64,000 nt of DNA from Neostapfia colusana. Taxonomy: Eukaryota > Streptophyta > Magnoliopsida > Poales > Poaceae. Location of the stretch: the NCBI GenBank assembly GCA_030760725.1, contig JASWHV010000004.1, forward strand, positions 50,435,136-50,499,135. The letters run 5' to 3'. Positions within the stretch are counted from its first letter, which is position 1. Each line of letters starts with the position of its first letter. Shown piece by piece: positions 31,016-43,835 of the stretch. The notes below the pieces were generated by a model. That model made no database searches, was not told the origin of the DNA, and saw nothing but the letters and a program-made list of their open reading frames with translations. The position numbers and the translations under genes were made by a program.

Positions 31016-31804
31016 GATTCTGCCTTGGGTTTAAATATAACATCTCTAGAAGACTTCCTAATCTTTCCATCCATGCAAGGACCACCTCATTTGGTTACTC
31101 GGAACTAACGTTATGCCCTGGACAAATGATTTTTCACTTCAACATGCTCACTGGTTCCATTAATTGAACTTTGTTTAACCTATGCCTCAAAGATTTTTAT
31201 TTCATCACAATGTTGAACCTTCTATTCGGTTCTACTGCATCATCCTTTTATGATATATATTTATCAATCCATGACGGTACTACGTATCCTCACCAAAGAA
31301 AAACCTATACCGTTATAACTGGCAATCGTTTCAACAGTGGCTCTACTCGATCACTCACAAACGTGTGCTACACGAAATATGTAATCATTCTTAGTACTTG
31401 CAGAAAACCACTCAATGATGATGCACTCACGGGTTTTATCATTTCAGGCAGGTCCATATCACTAATAAAGACATACGCCCTCTATCTTTGCCATACGTGT
31501 CCTCCTTGAGTCAAGTCACGTCTCAAGGTACATGACCGGGTTATTCAACACCCGATGGAGGGCTCCATTTCTGAACGGGACATCACATACTACTTTCCTT
31601 GTATGGGGGAGCTAACCGATATTTATCCGCTTTCGGTGGCGTTCCTTACCATTTTTACATCCACATAGGTGCTTCTTTACGTAATTGAAATACAGAATAG
31701 TAACACATAGTTAGACTTGCCACCTTAAGTAACTATGCTATTATACTAATTATAGGGCTTACTATCTAAACCTCACTCGTAAACGTCTAGTTTTTCAAAA
31801 CAGG
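31016..31804 (-). mobile_element. Leader fragment of a minus-strand Tekay element
   Basis: It matches the leader of element 1 (16388-17500) in the same orientation, including the TCTGCCTTGGGTTT and GGCAATCGTTT blocks. It resumes at 35970 after the solo LTR and leads into a PBS and LTR. The coding part that should lie to the left is missing. Confidence 0.82.
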
Positions 31805-34800
31805 TGTAACAGCCCTAGCTTTTGTAAAGTTTGGTTTCAACTTATAAAACAAAGTTAGGGCGAAGAAAGGCTATAATTGTGTCACATGAAATGATGAACA
31901 CACAAATGGACATGTGAGGGAGTTAAAAATTTCTCTAGCCCATGCTCAACACATGTTAACCTAGGGGAAATAATTACACTCCTAAAACTCTAACTCATAT
32001 GCACCTTCTCTATGAGTAGAGTGGAGGAAATTTAAATGCAATTTGAATTCTTTTGAAAGGATTCTTATTCAGATTGTACAAAGGCCTATATGTGAGAGCA
32101 TAGATGCATTTCTCATGTATTCAAGAGCCTAAGTTTCAAATTTGGAGAATTTTATGTTTCATATACTATTTATTCCGAGGATTAAATGAGGGCACGTTCA
32201 AATTCAAACTTAAATTTGAATTTTGAACCAAACATACTCAATTTCAAAATCTGATTTCAGATTCGAGTTCCTCATAATTCTTTTGACCTATCCTCCAAAT
32301 TTGATCAAATTCAGAGCTTGTTTGCTATTTTAAATCGAAATGGGGGAAAAGAGGGAGAATTCTGGCTGTGGACCCCACCGGTCAGTCTCACGAAAGCACA
32401 AACCGACGTGCTCGACTCCTCAGCGCGTGACAGCAGCTGCTCGGACCACGTTCACCGACGCCACCTCCTGCTGGAGTGCCTTCTGCTCGTCCTCATCACC
32501 TTCCCCGAGTGCAGCAAGCCGTTTTGCCTTCTCCCAGCCCGAGCTCTCGCTCGCTGCTTTCTCTGCCGAGCAGAACCCGCCTCTCTGTGTTCTCCCGATA
32601 ACCACAGCAGCTGAGCTCGGATGATCGAGCTTCCTTCAGCAATAAGCAGCGCACCAGCGTGCTTTAACCGGCTAGCACCTTCCCCCCACCATCCATAGCT
32701 CACAAGCGCCTAGAAACAGAAAAGTTTCTGCTGCTCCCGGGTTGCACGTCAGAGAACCGAAACTGGACGCCGTGGACAGCCCAAACCAGAAGGGATCACG
32801 CCCAAGCAAGCCACCCCATCTGTGCACCAACAAGTCTAGTTGCTCACCTCCAAAGCTCAACCCCAGCCATTGATCACAGAGGGAGAATTTCAAGTTTTTC
32901 TCCCGGGCGGCAGAAACGGACCTTGAGGTAAAGAATTGTAAAATTCGTCCTCAATTCATGTTTGTTGGGTCTCAAACTTCACACACAGGTTGTTAACTGC
33001 CTAGCACACCTCCTCCATCGATTTTAGACCAAGAAATTGAGTTTAGAGTGAGCAATCCGAGCTCTTTTAGAGGGTTTGCCGCTGGACCCTATTGGGTGCA
33101 CGGTGCCGATAGGTTTAGAGCCATCTCCAGCTGGTTTAGACCTCATGCCGGTCTTCTACATGATCCCCTGGTTCTGTAGAGCCCAAGAACCGACCATTTG
33201 GTGGAGAATTCACCGTGCAAGACCTCGCCGGAGCTCTAGGGTTTGCTGTGACCGGTGCGCCCTATTTTCCGGCGAGTTTCAGCCGCCGGCGACCTCACCA
33301 ACGTGTTCAGCGTGGGGAAATATGGGGGGGGGGCGGCCAGCAGGGGGTCTGGAGGCGGCTGGGAACTGGTTTTCCGGCGACCTCACCGGAGGGAGCCGCC
33401 ACTGGTGTGTTTGGCGCGAGTCTGGAGGTTAGCGATGACAGGTGGGACCCACTGTCAGCGTTTAAACATTTTCCAGATTTTCCCACTTTAGTTCAAACTT
33501 TGGAGAGCCATAACTTTGTGTAGGAATGTCCAAAAATTGTGAAACAAATTTTGTTGGATTCCTCTAAAATAGTACTATCCAGGGGTGCAGACCAATGTTT
33601 ATGAAAATTCCTGAATTTGGCTCATTAATTCATTTAAAAAAATCTTGTCTGAATTTTTACAGGAGTTCTGTTTATTGGAAAATTCCCAAATTTGTACAGG
33701 ACATTTTTCCAAAATTACTTGAACTTCAGTAAAAATTTCAGAGGCATTGGACCTCATTTGCTTGGTCAAATGATGTGTTCATTCCTTATGTCTCTGAAAA
33801 ATGGGAAAATGAACAGAGACAATTTCAGCTTTTCCCCATTCTTTGTAAAATCCATATCTCCATGTAGGAAACTCCAAAAATGGTAAAACCAATTCCTATG
33901 GACTCAGGACATTTTGTATTTCACAAAAAGTCTACTTTGCAGCATAGGAAAGCTTCATATCTAGGGGGTAAAGGCAGATTAGTGAAAATCACATAAGGAA
34001 TTATTGTGATCACCTTGAGCCATTTCATGAGCTCAATTTTTGCCCACTGCCTATCTAGCTTCCATAGAAGCTGTGGTTAAATTCTCAGCTTCATTGGACC
34101 TCTGGAACTGGAGCTACCATATTTTAGGTTTAAGTGTTCATATAATGGACTTAATCACATGGTGATTTCTAGTATTTCTTTTCACCCTAGCTTTCATCAT
34201 CTCTAAGGTTGTAGATCCAACAACAGAAACCTTTCTGTTGTTTGTTCCTTTTAGGTGTGAGTTAACTTGAACAACAGTTTTGAAACAGTTTCTAAATTGC
34301 TTTTGAAATATATGTGCATTGCAATATAATAGCTCACGTGACGTCGACGTTCGACGAGGATTCGACTCTACAGCGAGGATCTCCATCTCGTGACAAGTTT
34401 GGCGGATTCTCCGGAGGAAGACTAACTCCTAGCTTCTAACAAAACCGTTGAGCAAGGCAAGCCCCGGTTTGCATATCTTTACCGTTTTAAATTTATCTTT
34501 ACATCACATCATGTTTATTAGACTTGAGTGCATTATGTCTAGGATGATTGAAACCCACTTGCATGCCTATTACATCCCTCATTAAAAGGTTTAGTGTAGG
34601 CTTTGCCTCGTTGTAGATGCTAGGCTAATGTTGTAGCTAGCTCGGTAGAAGTCGAGTAGTAAAAAGCTACTCGCGAGAAAGTTCGAGTAATGGAGTTACT
34701 CGCGAGAGATAAATGATAATAGCACCCTCATGAAAATGAGATGGGGACGGGGATGTTCCTGTAGGATGGAGCGCTCAAGGTTGGTCTCGACCTGCGATGG

Positions 34801-35964
34801 GTGTGACAATGCTTGAGACCACATTTGGCCTGGACCGGGATGGTAAGGCAAATGTGGAGGTTGATTGTAGCCCCGTCCGTGTCGGTTAAGCACCGTATGT
34901 ATGCGGCCCTGCTGGACAAGATTGAGCTGTACCGGATATATAGTGGGGTATGGGACCCATGAAACCGATGTAACTCGATGGACCGTGATATAGAAACTCA
35001 TCCTTCGCGTGGGAATGGCGTTGAGAAGGCGGGAGGTGTAAATCCTTTAGCGGGCAACTTCGACGTGTCCGCGTAGAGGACCATCCTGCTCGGCGCGAAG
35101 CGTTTTTCTATGTTGGGGTGTCGTGTGAAAGGTTGCTGCATACAACGTAAGAAAGAGCTCTTGAGAGAGTCTTTCAAGGCGGGTGTATGTGTCGTGTATT
35201 TCGGGTTGTTATTGATTCGAATCACCGTCACTCGCGGAAGAGGATTGAGCATACTTGCCCACTGCGCCGTGACTTAGTAAGAAGATGAACTAAGTCTCTT
35301 AACTTGTTGTTTGTGGATTAATCACTGTATTGGAACCTTGACTGAGGTAGTTATAGAGCCAACTAAATTTCATTTCCACCTTAGGCTAGCTACATCGGGA
35401 TAAGCGTTTCTTGTTTGATTGTGGACTTTCGATGTTGTGAGGCGTGAGGACCACTAAAATGAAGGCTATAAGAATCTGAATATAAGGATCAAGTTTAGTC
35501 AAGATGCATTTTGCAAATTCCCATGCCTGCTTTCTTACTACCCCTGCATGTAGAGTTGCATGTTTAGGAGTGACGGGTAAGTCTTGTTGAGCCTTAGTGC
35601 TCACGGTTGCTTCTGAGTTGTTTTTGCAGGTAGCAGGATGCCTGCTATGAAGAGGGTTGTTCGGTGAGACGATGAACCTCACAGTTTGTTCAACTCATCG
35701 GAAACCTAGCCGCTGCCTTTCTTTGGTGAAGCTAGTAGGAAGCGTTCATGGGCTGAACGACTTCTCTTCGGTGTAGATAGGGTCGAGAGTGAGTAGTTTG
35801 TCCAGCAAATTTTAAATTCCGCTGCGTGTGTACATTATGTTGTTAAATAAACTATCTTGAGAAAAAAATGGTTCCGTTATGTTATTACGCCTCTTTTCGT
35901 GCATGCTGTTGGGTGCCGCATCGCACGGCACCACCCACTGCGATCTCCGGGCCGGGCCTTCACA
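31805..35964 (+). repeat. Solo LTR of Tekay type with TSD ACAGG
   Basis: The 4160-bp LTR begins TGTAACAGCCC and ends CCTTCACA, and is flanked by ACAGG at 31800-31804 and 35965-35969. No internal sequence is present, so it is a solo LTR left by recombination between the two LTRs of an element. The flanks are contiguous parts of the same leader. It has a GC-rich block (32340-33470), the shared TGAGC-GCTCA hairpin (about 35587-35602) and a perfect GGTGCCG/CGGCACC hairpin (35912-35932) near its end. Open frames in the GC block are not shared with other LTRs. Confidence 0.95.
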
Positions 35965-35969
35965 ACAGG

Positions 35970-36013
35970 CTGTTTTCATGTGTGCCTTTCCCAATGCGGC
36001 GCTGACACCATGA
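35970..36013 (-). other. End of leader and degenerate PBS of the minus-strand Tekay element
   Basis: On the minus strand the PBS reads TGGTGTCAGCGCC (36010-35998), two changes from TGGTATCAGAGCC. The next bases, CGCATTGGG (35998-35990), are complementary to the U5 segment at 36047-36055. Confidence 0.8.
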
Positions 36014-37550
36014 TTTGGAGACCGGGGGTCCTGACATTCCAGGAATCACATTGGGTGGTCCCGTGTTATGCGACGCCCAATAGCATGCACAAAAAGATAT
36101 TACAAATTATAAATATAAGTCTTTTATTTCATAAGAAGGTTCTCTTTTATAGTTATTGTACAACAAATTGTACAGGCAGCAGAATTCTAAATAACTCACA
36201 CTCTCGGACCTAGCTATGCAGAGAGGAAGCCATCCATCCCTCGGACGCTTCCTACTAATCACAAGAGTCATAAATCAGCGGCAAAGTTTTCCGGTGAGAT
36301 TACACAACCTGACGGTTGGGATATCTCACTGAATGACCTTCATCATAAGAATATTCATACCTGCAAAACATTTCATATAGCAAGAGTGAGCACGGAGGCT
36401 CAGCAAGACTTAACCGTCACCCTATACTTGAAACTGTACATGCAGGGATATTAAACTAGGATAAACTGAAATTTTTCATAAGTAACTCGTCTACGAGTTC
36501 ATCCTTAACTTTCAGTTTTATAGCATCAATTTAGAGCCTTGAGCAGAGTAGCATCGTAACTCCACAATCAAACAAGAAACACTTCATCATGATGCTTCTT
36601 GCACAAGGATAAATAAACTTTAGTTTGCTCTAATCTAAACAAGGTTGCAATACAGGATATTAAGCAAATCATCAGGTATAATAAGTTCTCACTACTCTTT
36701 CTTACTACGTCATGACTCTGTGAACAAGCGGTACTCATATAACCGCGAGGGACAGTGATTTGAATCAGTAAACAACCGGACTGCATGACACATACACACT
36801 TTCAGAAGAGACGTGCTGTCTCCTTTAGTACTTGTCGTATATAGCCACCTTTCACAAGACGCCTACATGCCAAATCGGTTGAACGCCCCGGACAGTAGCC
36901 TCTCTCATGGTGCACCCATCTGAAGTGACAGTGTTCATGAGCGAGTTATCAGCTACTGTGCAGTTTGGCCGACATCCTGAGGCGTTTGAAAAAGTCTCGA
37001 CACTAAGGTTAACAAGTAATGTTGGTTTACTGAACCCCATAATTCAGTATGCACCCGGTACATGCCAAAACTTGTCCAGTAAGGCCGCACATGGCGCAGT
37101 CCTTAACCGACACAGACGAGGCTACAATCCCAACCTCCACATCTGCCTTGCCATACTGGCCCAGACACGATGTGGTCACACGCAGTGTCCCACCGATCGG
37201 GTCGAAACAACCTTGCATGTTACATCCTATAAAACTCCCCACCCACATCTCAATTTATTAAGAGTGATCTACGACTATAATCTTGCGAGTAGAATTTGCT
37301 ACTCGACTACTCTCGCGAGTAGAATGCCACTACTCGACTTGTGGTCGATAAAATGTGACCATCTCGTGAGTAGAGTCCAACTACCCATCTTCTACCGAAC
37401 CTTTCAACTAAACATTAAGCTTAGCCTCTCGACACGAATAGGTATCTCACTACCCAACCCTCTACTGGTCTTTTGGGTTATGCATTTGGGTTTCATACTG
37501 TCGGCATTCGGATTTCCGACTAGTAATCGTATGCCTCACAATCTTTCACT
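36014..37550 (-). repeat. LTR fragment of the minus-strand Tekay element
   Basis: It starts next to the PBS and follows the element 1 LTR: shared hairpin (36387-36402), the ACTCCACAATCAAAC block, the CCGCGAGGGAC block, and repeated CGAGTAG/CTACTCG segments around 37285-37400. It is interrupted at about 37551 by a Tat-type LTR. Confidence 0.8.
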
Positions 37551-38248
37551 TGATGGATAGCTAACAAATGCAAGGATTTATCCTTCTTCGGACAATATTT
37601 CCTACGTCCAGCACGGGGGGGGGGGGGGTCGTCTTTCTTGTATTAGCTCATGCGGCTTGTGCAATTCGGGTTACAAGCTGGGGAGAGAGGTCTCGCCCTT
37701 TTTCTCTACGGGTCTCTCCTTTTTATATTCCTTTTCCCTCTGCCTACCCACCGCTCCCTCATGAATGGGGAGGGGGTTTACAACGGGTACTACGGTCCTA
37801 GCCTTCCTAGCCTCAGCGTGAGGGTATGAGTACTTCTGCTCTTGTCTTGTTTGCAGTCAATGTCTGCTTTCCGCCCCTGTCCACCTGCTCCGGATGGGAC
37901 CGGACGGGGGCGGTAAGGTCAGGCTTTGTGCCTGTCCCTTTGCGTGCGATCTCCACTTTGCTTTGAAGTCCTTTCCTTCGTCTTCTCTTGTCATCATTTA
38001 GGGCCTTCCACCTTCTGCAGGTTGAGATTGCTTAAACTCCGTTGGGGATAGGTATTTTCATCCCGACCCTTGGGGGCCGCCCGCTTTCTCCCGACCCTGA
38101 GGTCAGGCTTTGTCGCCGGTTCCCGCACCCCTACCCCAAGCCGGGTCCTGGTGTGGATCTTTCTCTAGGTGGCTTGATCGGTGCGCCATGTCCGTGTGGC
38201 TTCATCGTTTTTGCCATCCATTAGTACCCGAGGTCTGTCACCCCGTCA
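37551..38248 (-). repeat. LTR of a second Tat-type element, minus strand
   Basis: On the minus strand it begins TGACGGGGTGACAG just after a tract GAGGGCCCGGAGGCTAC, a polypurine tract of Tat type, and has a TATA box (GGAATATAAAAAGG, about 37719-37732) followed by R/U5 ending near TATCCATCA. The ends TGACGG and CCATCA form a near-perfect inverted repeat. A run of 14 G lies at 37615-37628. About 700 bp is a usual length for this group. The boundary at 37551 is inferred from the inverted repeat. Confidence 0.65.
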
Positions 38249-38407
38249 GTAGCCTCCGGGCCCTCGGCCGATCTGTTTTTGAGTCGATCGGGGGCACATC
38301 CTTCGTTAGGCGGGGACTTGTTATGATCCATAGGACAGAACATAAGTTAGTTAGCATATTGTTTTGTTTCGTTTGGAGCCATGTCAGGTTCGGTATCTAT
38401 GATTTTG
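38249..38407 (-). mobile_element. Internal 3' remnant of the second Tat-type element
   Basis: It is the polypurine tract (38249-38268) and about 140 bp of internal non-coding sequence upstream of the LTR, cut at 38408 by the start of Tekay LTR A. No coding sequence is visible. Confidence 0.55.
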
Positions 38408-38733
38408 TGTGAATTCCCAAGATTTCAACACATGTAGTCAGCTCATGGACATTTAGTAAAAATTGGAGGAATTAAAAAATTTTGAATACAATGATGTGAG
38501 ATCAAAGGTGGGACTAAAAACAACAAACTTAGCACCTAAAAATATTCATATGATCTCACATTTCAAATCCTTAGGTTCGAACTAGGCATGTACTTAAATT
38601 TGGAGCTAAATGATTTAGGTCAAAATAATGTATGGTTGAGTAGAGTTCCTCACTAAACTTCTGAATTCTACTCACAACATTGCCAAACATGGAGGCCTCA
38701 TTTCACAATTAGGTTCTCCATAGTCTAAAATGT

Positions 38734-41700
38734 TGTGAGGACCCGACGGTCCCGATAATCCAAGATCTCGCTGAGGGGTTCTGTGATGGATAGCACCGGA
38801 TAACACACGAAAAAAGGGCGATAAACGGAAGCTAAATTTTATTACATAAACTGTTTATAAACATAGTTACAACAAAATAACATTGTAGTCTACACTTGCA
38901 GGCGTAGACTAAGAAAAAGGTTCACGTTCAGCTGGTGAACGTGTTCCTAATAGCACACACGCACAGACTAACACGGAGGCGTGGACGGCTCCCATTCGAC
39001 TGTGGTTCCCTCATGGGGGTCCGTCCCCTCCTCGGGAGCCTCCTCCTCATAGAACCATGCAAACGCTTTAACAAACAAGCAATGAGCACGATGGCTCAGC
39101 AAGACTAACCTGTCTCATCTAAACATGCAACTCTATATGCTGAAATTTTAAGTGTAGAATGAGGAAATACTTTGCATAAGGACTTGCCTAATTAGTGGAC
39201 TCTTACTTTCAAGTTTTAGCGTCAGATTATTGGAAAATCTTGTGTTAAGCCACACAAGAAGTCCGCAATCAAACAAGAAATGCATTCCTCTTATGGGACT
39301 TGCCTAAGATTGAACAGAACTTTGATTTGCTCTAAACTACAACATTTCATTTAATAATCATTGTAATACTTTCAACCAGCAACATTTTATCATGACAACT
39401 AGACGGTTCTTTCTACGTCACGGTACAGTGAACAAGTGGTACTCACTGACCGCGAGGGACGGCGATTATAATCGATTTACACCTGCAGGGTTACCCGAAT
39501 AACCCGTCACGTACGCTCGTACTCGATGTTGCCTACAGCAACCATCACGGACGTCGTACGCAACCACCTTTCATACGTTAGGCAAGTATTGAACCGATCC
39601 TATATATCGTCCCGAGCAGGAGGTCTCTAAGTCGGGCATCCTCGGTGCCTGCTAGCTAATTTACACCTCGCTACTCTCAACCTACCCTCTAGACGACAAG
39701 CAATGCTTCAACAGATCATACCTAATTTACATCGGGTTTCCCGTTAGGTCTTCGGTACAGTTCTAGCTTGTTCAACAGGCCCGCACACGGCTCAGTCCTA
39801 AATCGACACAAGAAGAGATATGGCACCCAGGCCCCAAAGTCCTGCTGCCCTTACTCTCCACTCGGTCTCATTTTCTTGCCATGTAGTTCATTGTCTATTT
39901 CTCTAACCGAGTGGTGTGCCTCTAAGCCTATTCTTGCGAGTAGTTCCAACTACTCGACTTGTACCAAATCCTATACCATTTGAGCATTGCAGAGGCTACT
40001 CGAGGTTCAAATCCAGACCCTAAATCATGGGTTCTCTTGGCTATGCAAGTGGGTTTCAATTCAAGACTCTAATGCACGTCATAAGACATGCATAAAGTAA
40101 GTGATCAAAACAATAAACTTTAAAAGTAGGTTAATGTAAACCAGAGCTTGCCTTGCTGCTGGTCTTTGAATAAACTCTCTTCCAGAGGGATACAATCTAG
40201 TATCTCCGGTTCCTCCTCGACCTTAGCGACTACACGGAAATGAAAATACGATGTGTGTCAAATATAAAGCATTTGAGATTGAAGTGATAATGTAAATACA
40301 AGAACTCTAGCTAGACAGCTCTTTTGGCTCTAAAATTTTTACTGTTTGGTGACTTCCTAAACAGGGACTTGCCTAAATTTCATTTGAATCAAAGCTACTT
40401 TGAGCCCTGCACAAATAAATGTATATTTGGCAATAATTAGAGATCCTAAGGTTTTCTATGGATTTTCATGGAGCAAGCCATTACTTTTGGAAAGTAGAGT
40501 TTCAGATGATTCTAATGGAATTTGTTTCATTTAATTTGCAGAATCCTAGCAAAGGATATGAGCTAAACAAGTTCAGAGAAATTCTGAAAAAAATGTTTCT
40601 GGACATTTTTCTTTTTCTCTGGACCAGTTTACTTAATCACACCATTAGGTGGAATATATGAGCTCGGGTAGATCTGAAATTTTTCATGTGACTCAGGTAT
40701 ATTACATTGAACATCCCGGCGAAATTTCAGAATTTTCCATAAATGGAATCTCCAGTTAATTTTCCTAATAATTTCAATTTTGGAGAATTAATTCTGGAGA
40801 AATAATGGGTTTCATGGAGTGAAACTTGTTGTCCTCGAAAGTACTCAGAGAGATGAATCCAACAAAATTTGGTTCACTCAATTTGGATAATCCTAGACAA
40901 AGTTATGTGTGTTTGAAGTTTGGGGAAATTCTGGTAATTGGAAAACCCGAAAAAGTTTAAATGTTTGACAGCGGGATCCACTGGCGACGTGTCACCTCCC
41001 GGAGCATCAACACACAGGGCCACGGAATATCTGGTGCCCAGAACACTGCGTCTGACACGCGGGGCCTGTGGGTTGTCTTCAACCTTGCGCTCCCGCGCCG
41101 ACCCGCCGCCCCCTCACCGGAGGGCTCACCGGCAGGGTGTTTCCGGCCACTAAACTCCATTATTCTTACAACCTATGCCTAATACCACATGGGGAACACA
41201 CTGCTGCCATTATCTCGACACGAGGATGACCGGAACATGGCCGGCGACATGTGGCGGCTTCAGGAGAACTTCAGCTGCGTCGGTCGACCTCCTTAGCAAC
41301 CCAAACGCTCGAGCAAAGGGTCGTACAGCATCAGTGCACCCTAGGGAAGGTCGTCGTGGACGCAAATGAGCTCAGGAAATGCTTTAAGTAGTATGTCACC
41401 GTGCGACCTAGGTCAGTAATCAGGGAAAATAGCAAAACTCGGAGAACAGAGGATGTACTCGATGGTTATCTGAGGTTTATGATCCTATGAACTCACACGA
41501 ACCTCTAAAAGTTGTTTGCTTAGTTTGGTGATGAGTGGTGCGATGTGTAGCACGAATTTTAGTTGGCTAACCGGCGGTTCATACTGCATGCCGGTGCAAA
41601 AACAAGAAATTCCGGCGAGCATAGCCCATGGCAGGCGGCCGGGGATTGTGGTGGAGTAGAAGACCTTGGCAGACCTTTTTGATGTTCACAGCTCGCGGAG

Positions 41701-42755
41701 AGATGGATGGTGGCAGCCGGATGACATGTTCTCGTGGCGGCGGCTCGGGTTGAACCGAGGAAGAAGAAGCTCGGTGCTGGCCAGAGGAAGCTGATCACGA
41801 GCTCTTAAGGGATGGAGCACGTCGAGTGAAGTCCGGCGGTTCCATTTCTAGCCTCAGCTCGAGATAAAAGCCTCAGACTCAATGGTTCGGTGGTGGAGCA
41901 GAAAGCTTGGCCGAGCGGCACTGTTCTTTCACATGAGAGCGAAGCAAAAGGGGCTGTGAGCGGTTGAATGGTGAGGATAGCAGTCGGGCGCGAGGATAAG
42001 GAGCTGGCGGCATCGCTCGGTTGCAAAAGTCGTCGAGCAGGAGGTGGCGCCAGATTTTCAGCTCGGTGGTGCACGCTGCTTTGGCCTGGAGAACGGAGCA
42101 GTGTTGTTTCAGTCGGTTAGAGCAACTGTGTGGCTGACAAGAGGGCCCCACATCCAGTAATTTGTCCCAAAAACTCCAATTTCTACTGCTCCAAATAATG
42201 GGGAACCTTATACCCTTGTCAATTTTATCAAATCACCAAATGCCCATTTGAATTTTAATAATTCAATGTGTGAAATGGTTTGGATGAATTTGCATCACAT
42301 GTGGAGTTGAAATTAAAATTTGGCTTGAATTTGATCAAAATGGCTCATGTCAAGATCAACTCCAAATGGAGGGAAAATTGGTGTGTGAGCTCATAAAAAT
42401 GTGATGATTGTGAATATGAATTTCTTGTTTGAATTCATGTGATAAAAGGAGTTTGAATTTGAAATTACATTCAAACTAGCATTTTAATGATTGTATCCAA
42501 AAGTACCTCAAAGTGGTTTGGATTTGTATGAAATTTGGCATGAGCATTCCTAACAAGGTTTAGGAGTTAATCATGTGCTCAGCCCCTATAAGATGCATGT
42601 GGAAAATACCACTTTCAAATTTTGTGAGTTCATCTCCTAATTATCTATTGATGGTGGTATCTTGCTCTTCAAAGGTGTTCTTGAGTTAACCATAAATGAG
42701 CTGAGGTGTGTGAATTAATAAACACTTTTAGCAAGTCAAAAACTTGGCCCTTACA
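38734..42755 (-). repeat. Solo LTR of Tekay type with TSD AATGT, minus strand
   Basis: On the minus strand the 4022-bp LTR begins TGTAAGGGCC and ends GGGTCCTCACA. AATGT flanks it at 38729-38733 and 42756-42760. There is no internal region. It contains the shared hairpin (39083-39098). Its first ~450 bp (42755 downward) align with the plus-strand LTR fragment 49213-49740, so both belong to related families. Confidence 0.95.
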
Positions 42756-43559
42756 AATGTATCCCTGCCAAATTTCAGAATTGGGACTAGGTGTGTTATT
42801 TGTTTGGATGAGGTAAAGTGGGAATCCAAATTAAATTCAAAACATCAGATTTCAAATTCAACTTCATCCAAATTCAAATTGAATTGCACCATTGGATTCC
42901 TCATCTTCAGTTTTTGGGAGTCAGTTTACTATTTTAAACTGAATTTACAAAGTGGATAAGAAGGAGGTGGGAACCACATGTCAGTGTGGGTGTGCTGAGC
43001 TTTCTATTCTACTCCCACGCGCACGACACCGTGGCTCGCCGGCGCTCTTACCCAAGCGGTGAAGCACACACTCAGGAACCTCAGTGGGAAAACGAGTTTA
43101 ATGCGACCTCATCTCCACGGCTACACACACCCCTCCCCGTGGAACCGACCGAGCTCATCGTTCTTACTGATTTTTTGCCGCCAAACTCATCCCACCGCCG
43201 CCGCTTCAGACCCCCGTCGCCCCAGCGATCCAGCCGTTCTCTCGCCGCATATTCAAAAGCAAAAAGGTGCGCCATCATATAGGAGCAAAACCCAATCGAA
43301 AAAGTGGCCTTCCCGAGCTAGAACACCGTCACCGGTGAGCTTTGAGCCGCTGTTGCCATGGTCAGCCATGTTCTGGCTATCGCCGGTGTGGGCTGAGGTC
43401 ACCAGCATGCTCAGCGTGCACAGTTAGGCACTGGCGGTGAGTTTGGAGTATCCAGATGGCCGGAAACGCCTCAGCGGCGAGCTCGCCGTCGTGCGCCGCC
43501 GCGGAGAGGTAGGGCGTCAGGAGTAGAAAACGACGAGGATGGTCGCATGTGTCAGCTTC

Positions 43560-43835
43560 GGAGCTCTCCTTAGTGGAGAGGAAAGATCCGGAGCCAAAGG
43601 ACATATGGAAGCACCAGACCTCGCCGCAGCAAGAAGGCCGGGTCCGAAGCTGAAAGACACGTGGCAGCACCGGGCCTCGCCTCAGCAGGAAGGCTGGGTC
43701 TAGAACCGAAGGACACGTGGCAGCACCGGACCTCGCCTGAGCAGGGAGGCCGGGTCCGGAGCCGGAGGACACGTGGCAGCGCCGGAGCTCTCCTTAGCGG
43801 GGAGGCAAGGTCCGGAGCCGGAGGACGTGGCAGCT
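43560..43835 (+). promoter_or_regulatory. Tandem ACACGTGGC array in LTR A
   Basis: Five units of about 56 bp occur in the GC-rich block. ACGTGGC lies at 43659-43665, 43715-43721, 43771-43777 and 43825-43831; the first unit has decayed (ACATATGG near 43601). Each unit also has a CCGG(A/G)CCTC-like segment. The motif is the ABRE/G-box core of plant bZIP factors; effect on transcription is unknown. Confidence 0.85.

Noticed and set aside
31016..31020. GATTC repeated at 27736-27740 and 31016-31020 as a possible target duplication around 27736-31015
   Set aside because: 27736 is internal to the LTR by alignment with 49677 onward and does not start with TG, so the match is best taken as coincidence of two separate insertion sites.
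37629..38407. Possible host gene with TATA box in the otherwise unassigned stretch
   Set aside because: Polypurine tract, inverted terminal sequences and TATA position on the minus strand fit a Tat-type LTR better; no coding frame.
43560..43835. Tandem array considered as a CRISPR-like or satellite array
   Set aside because: Contiguous degenerate units without spacers in a plant LTR; it is an LTR-internal tandem repeat.
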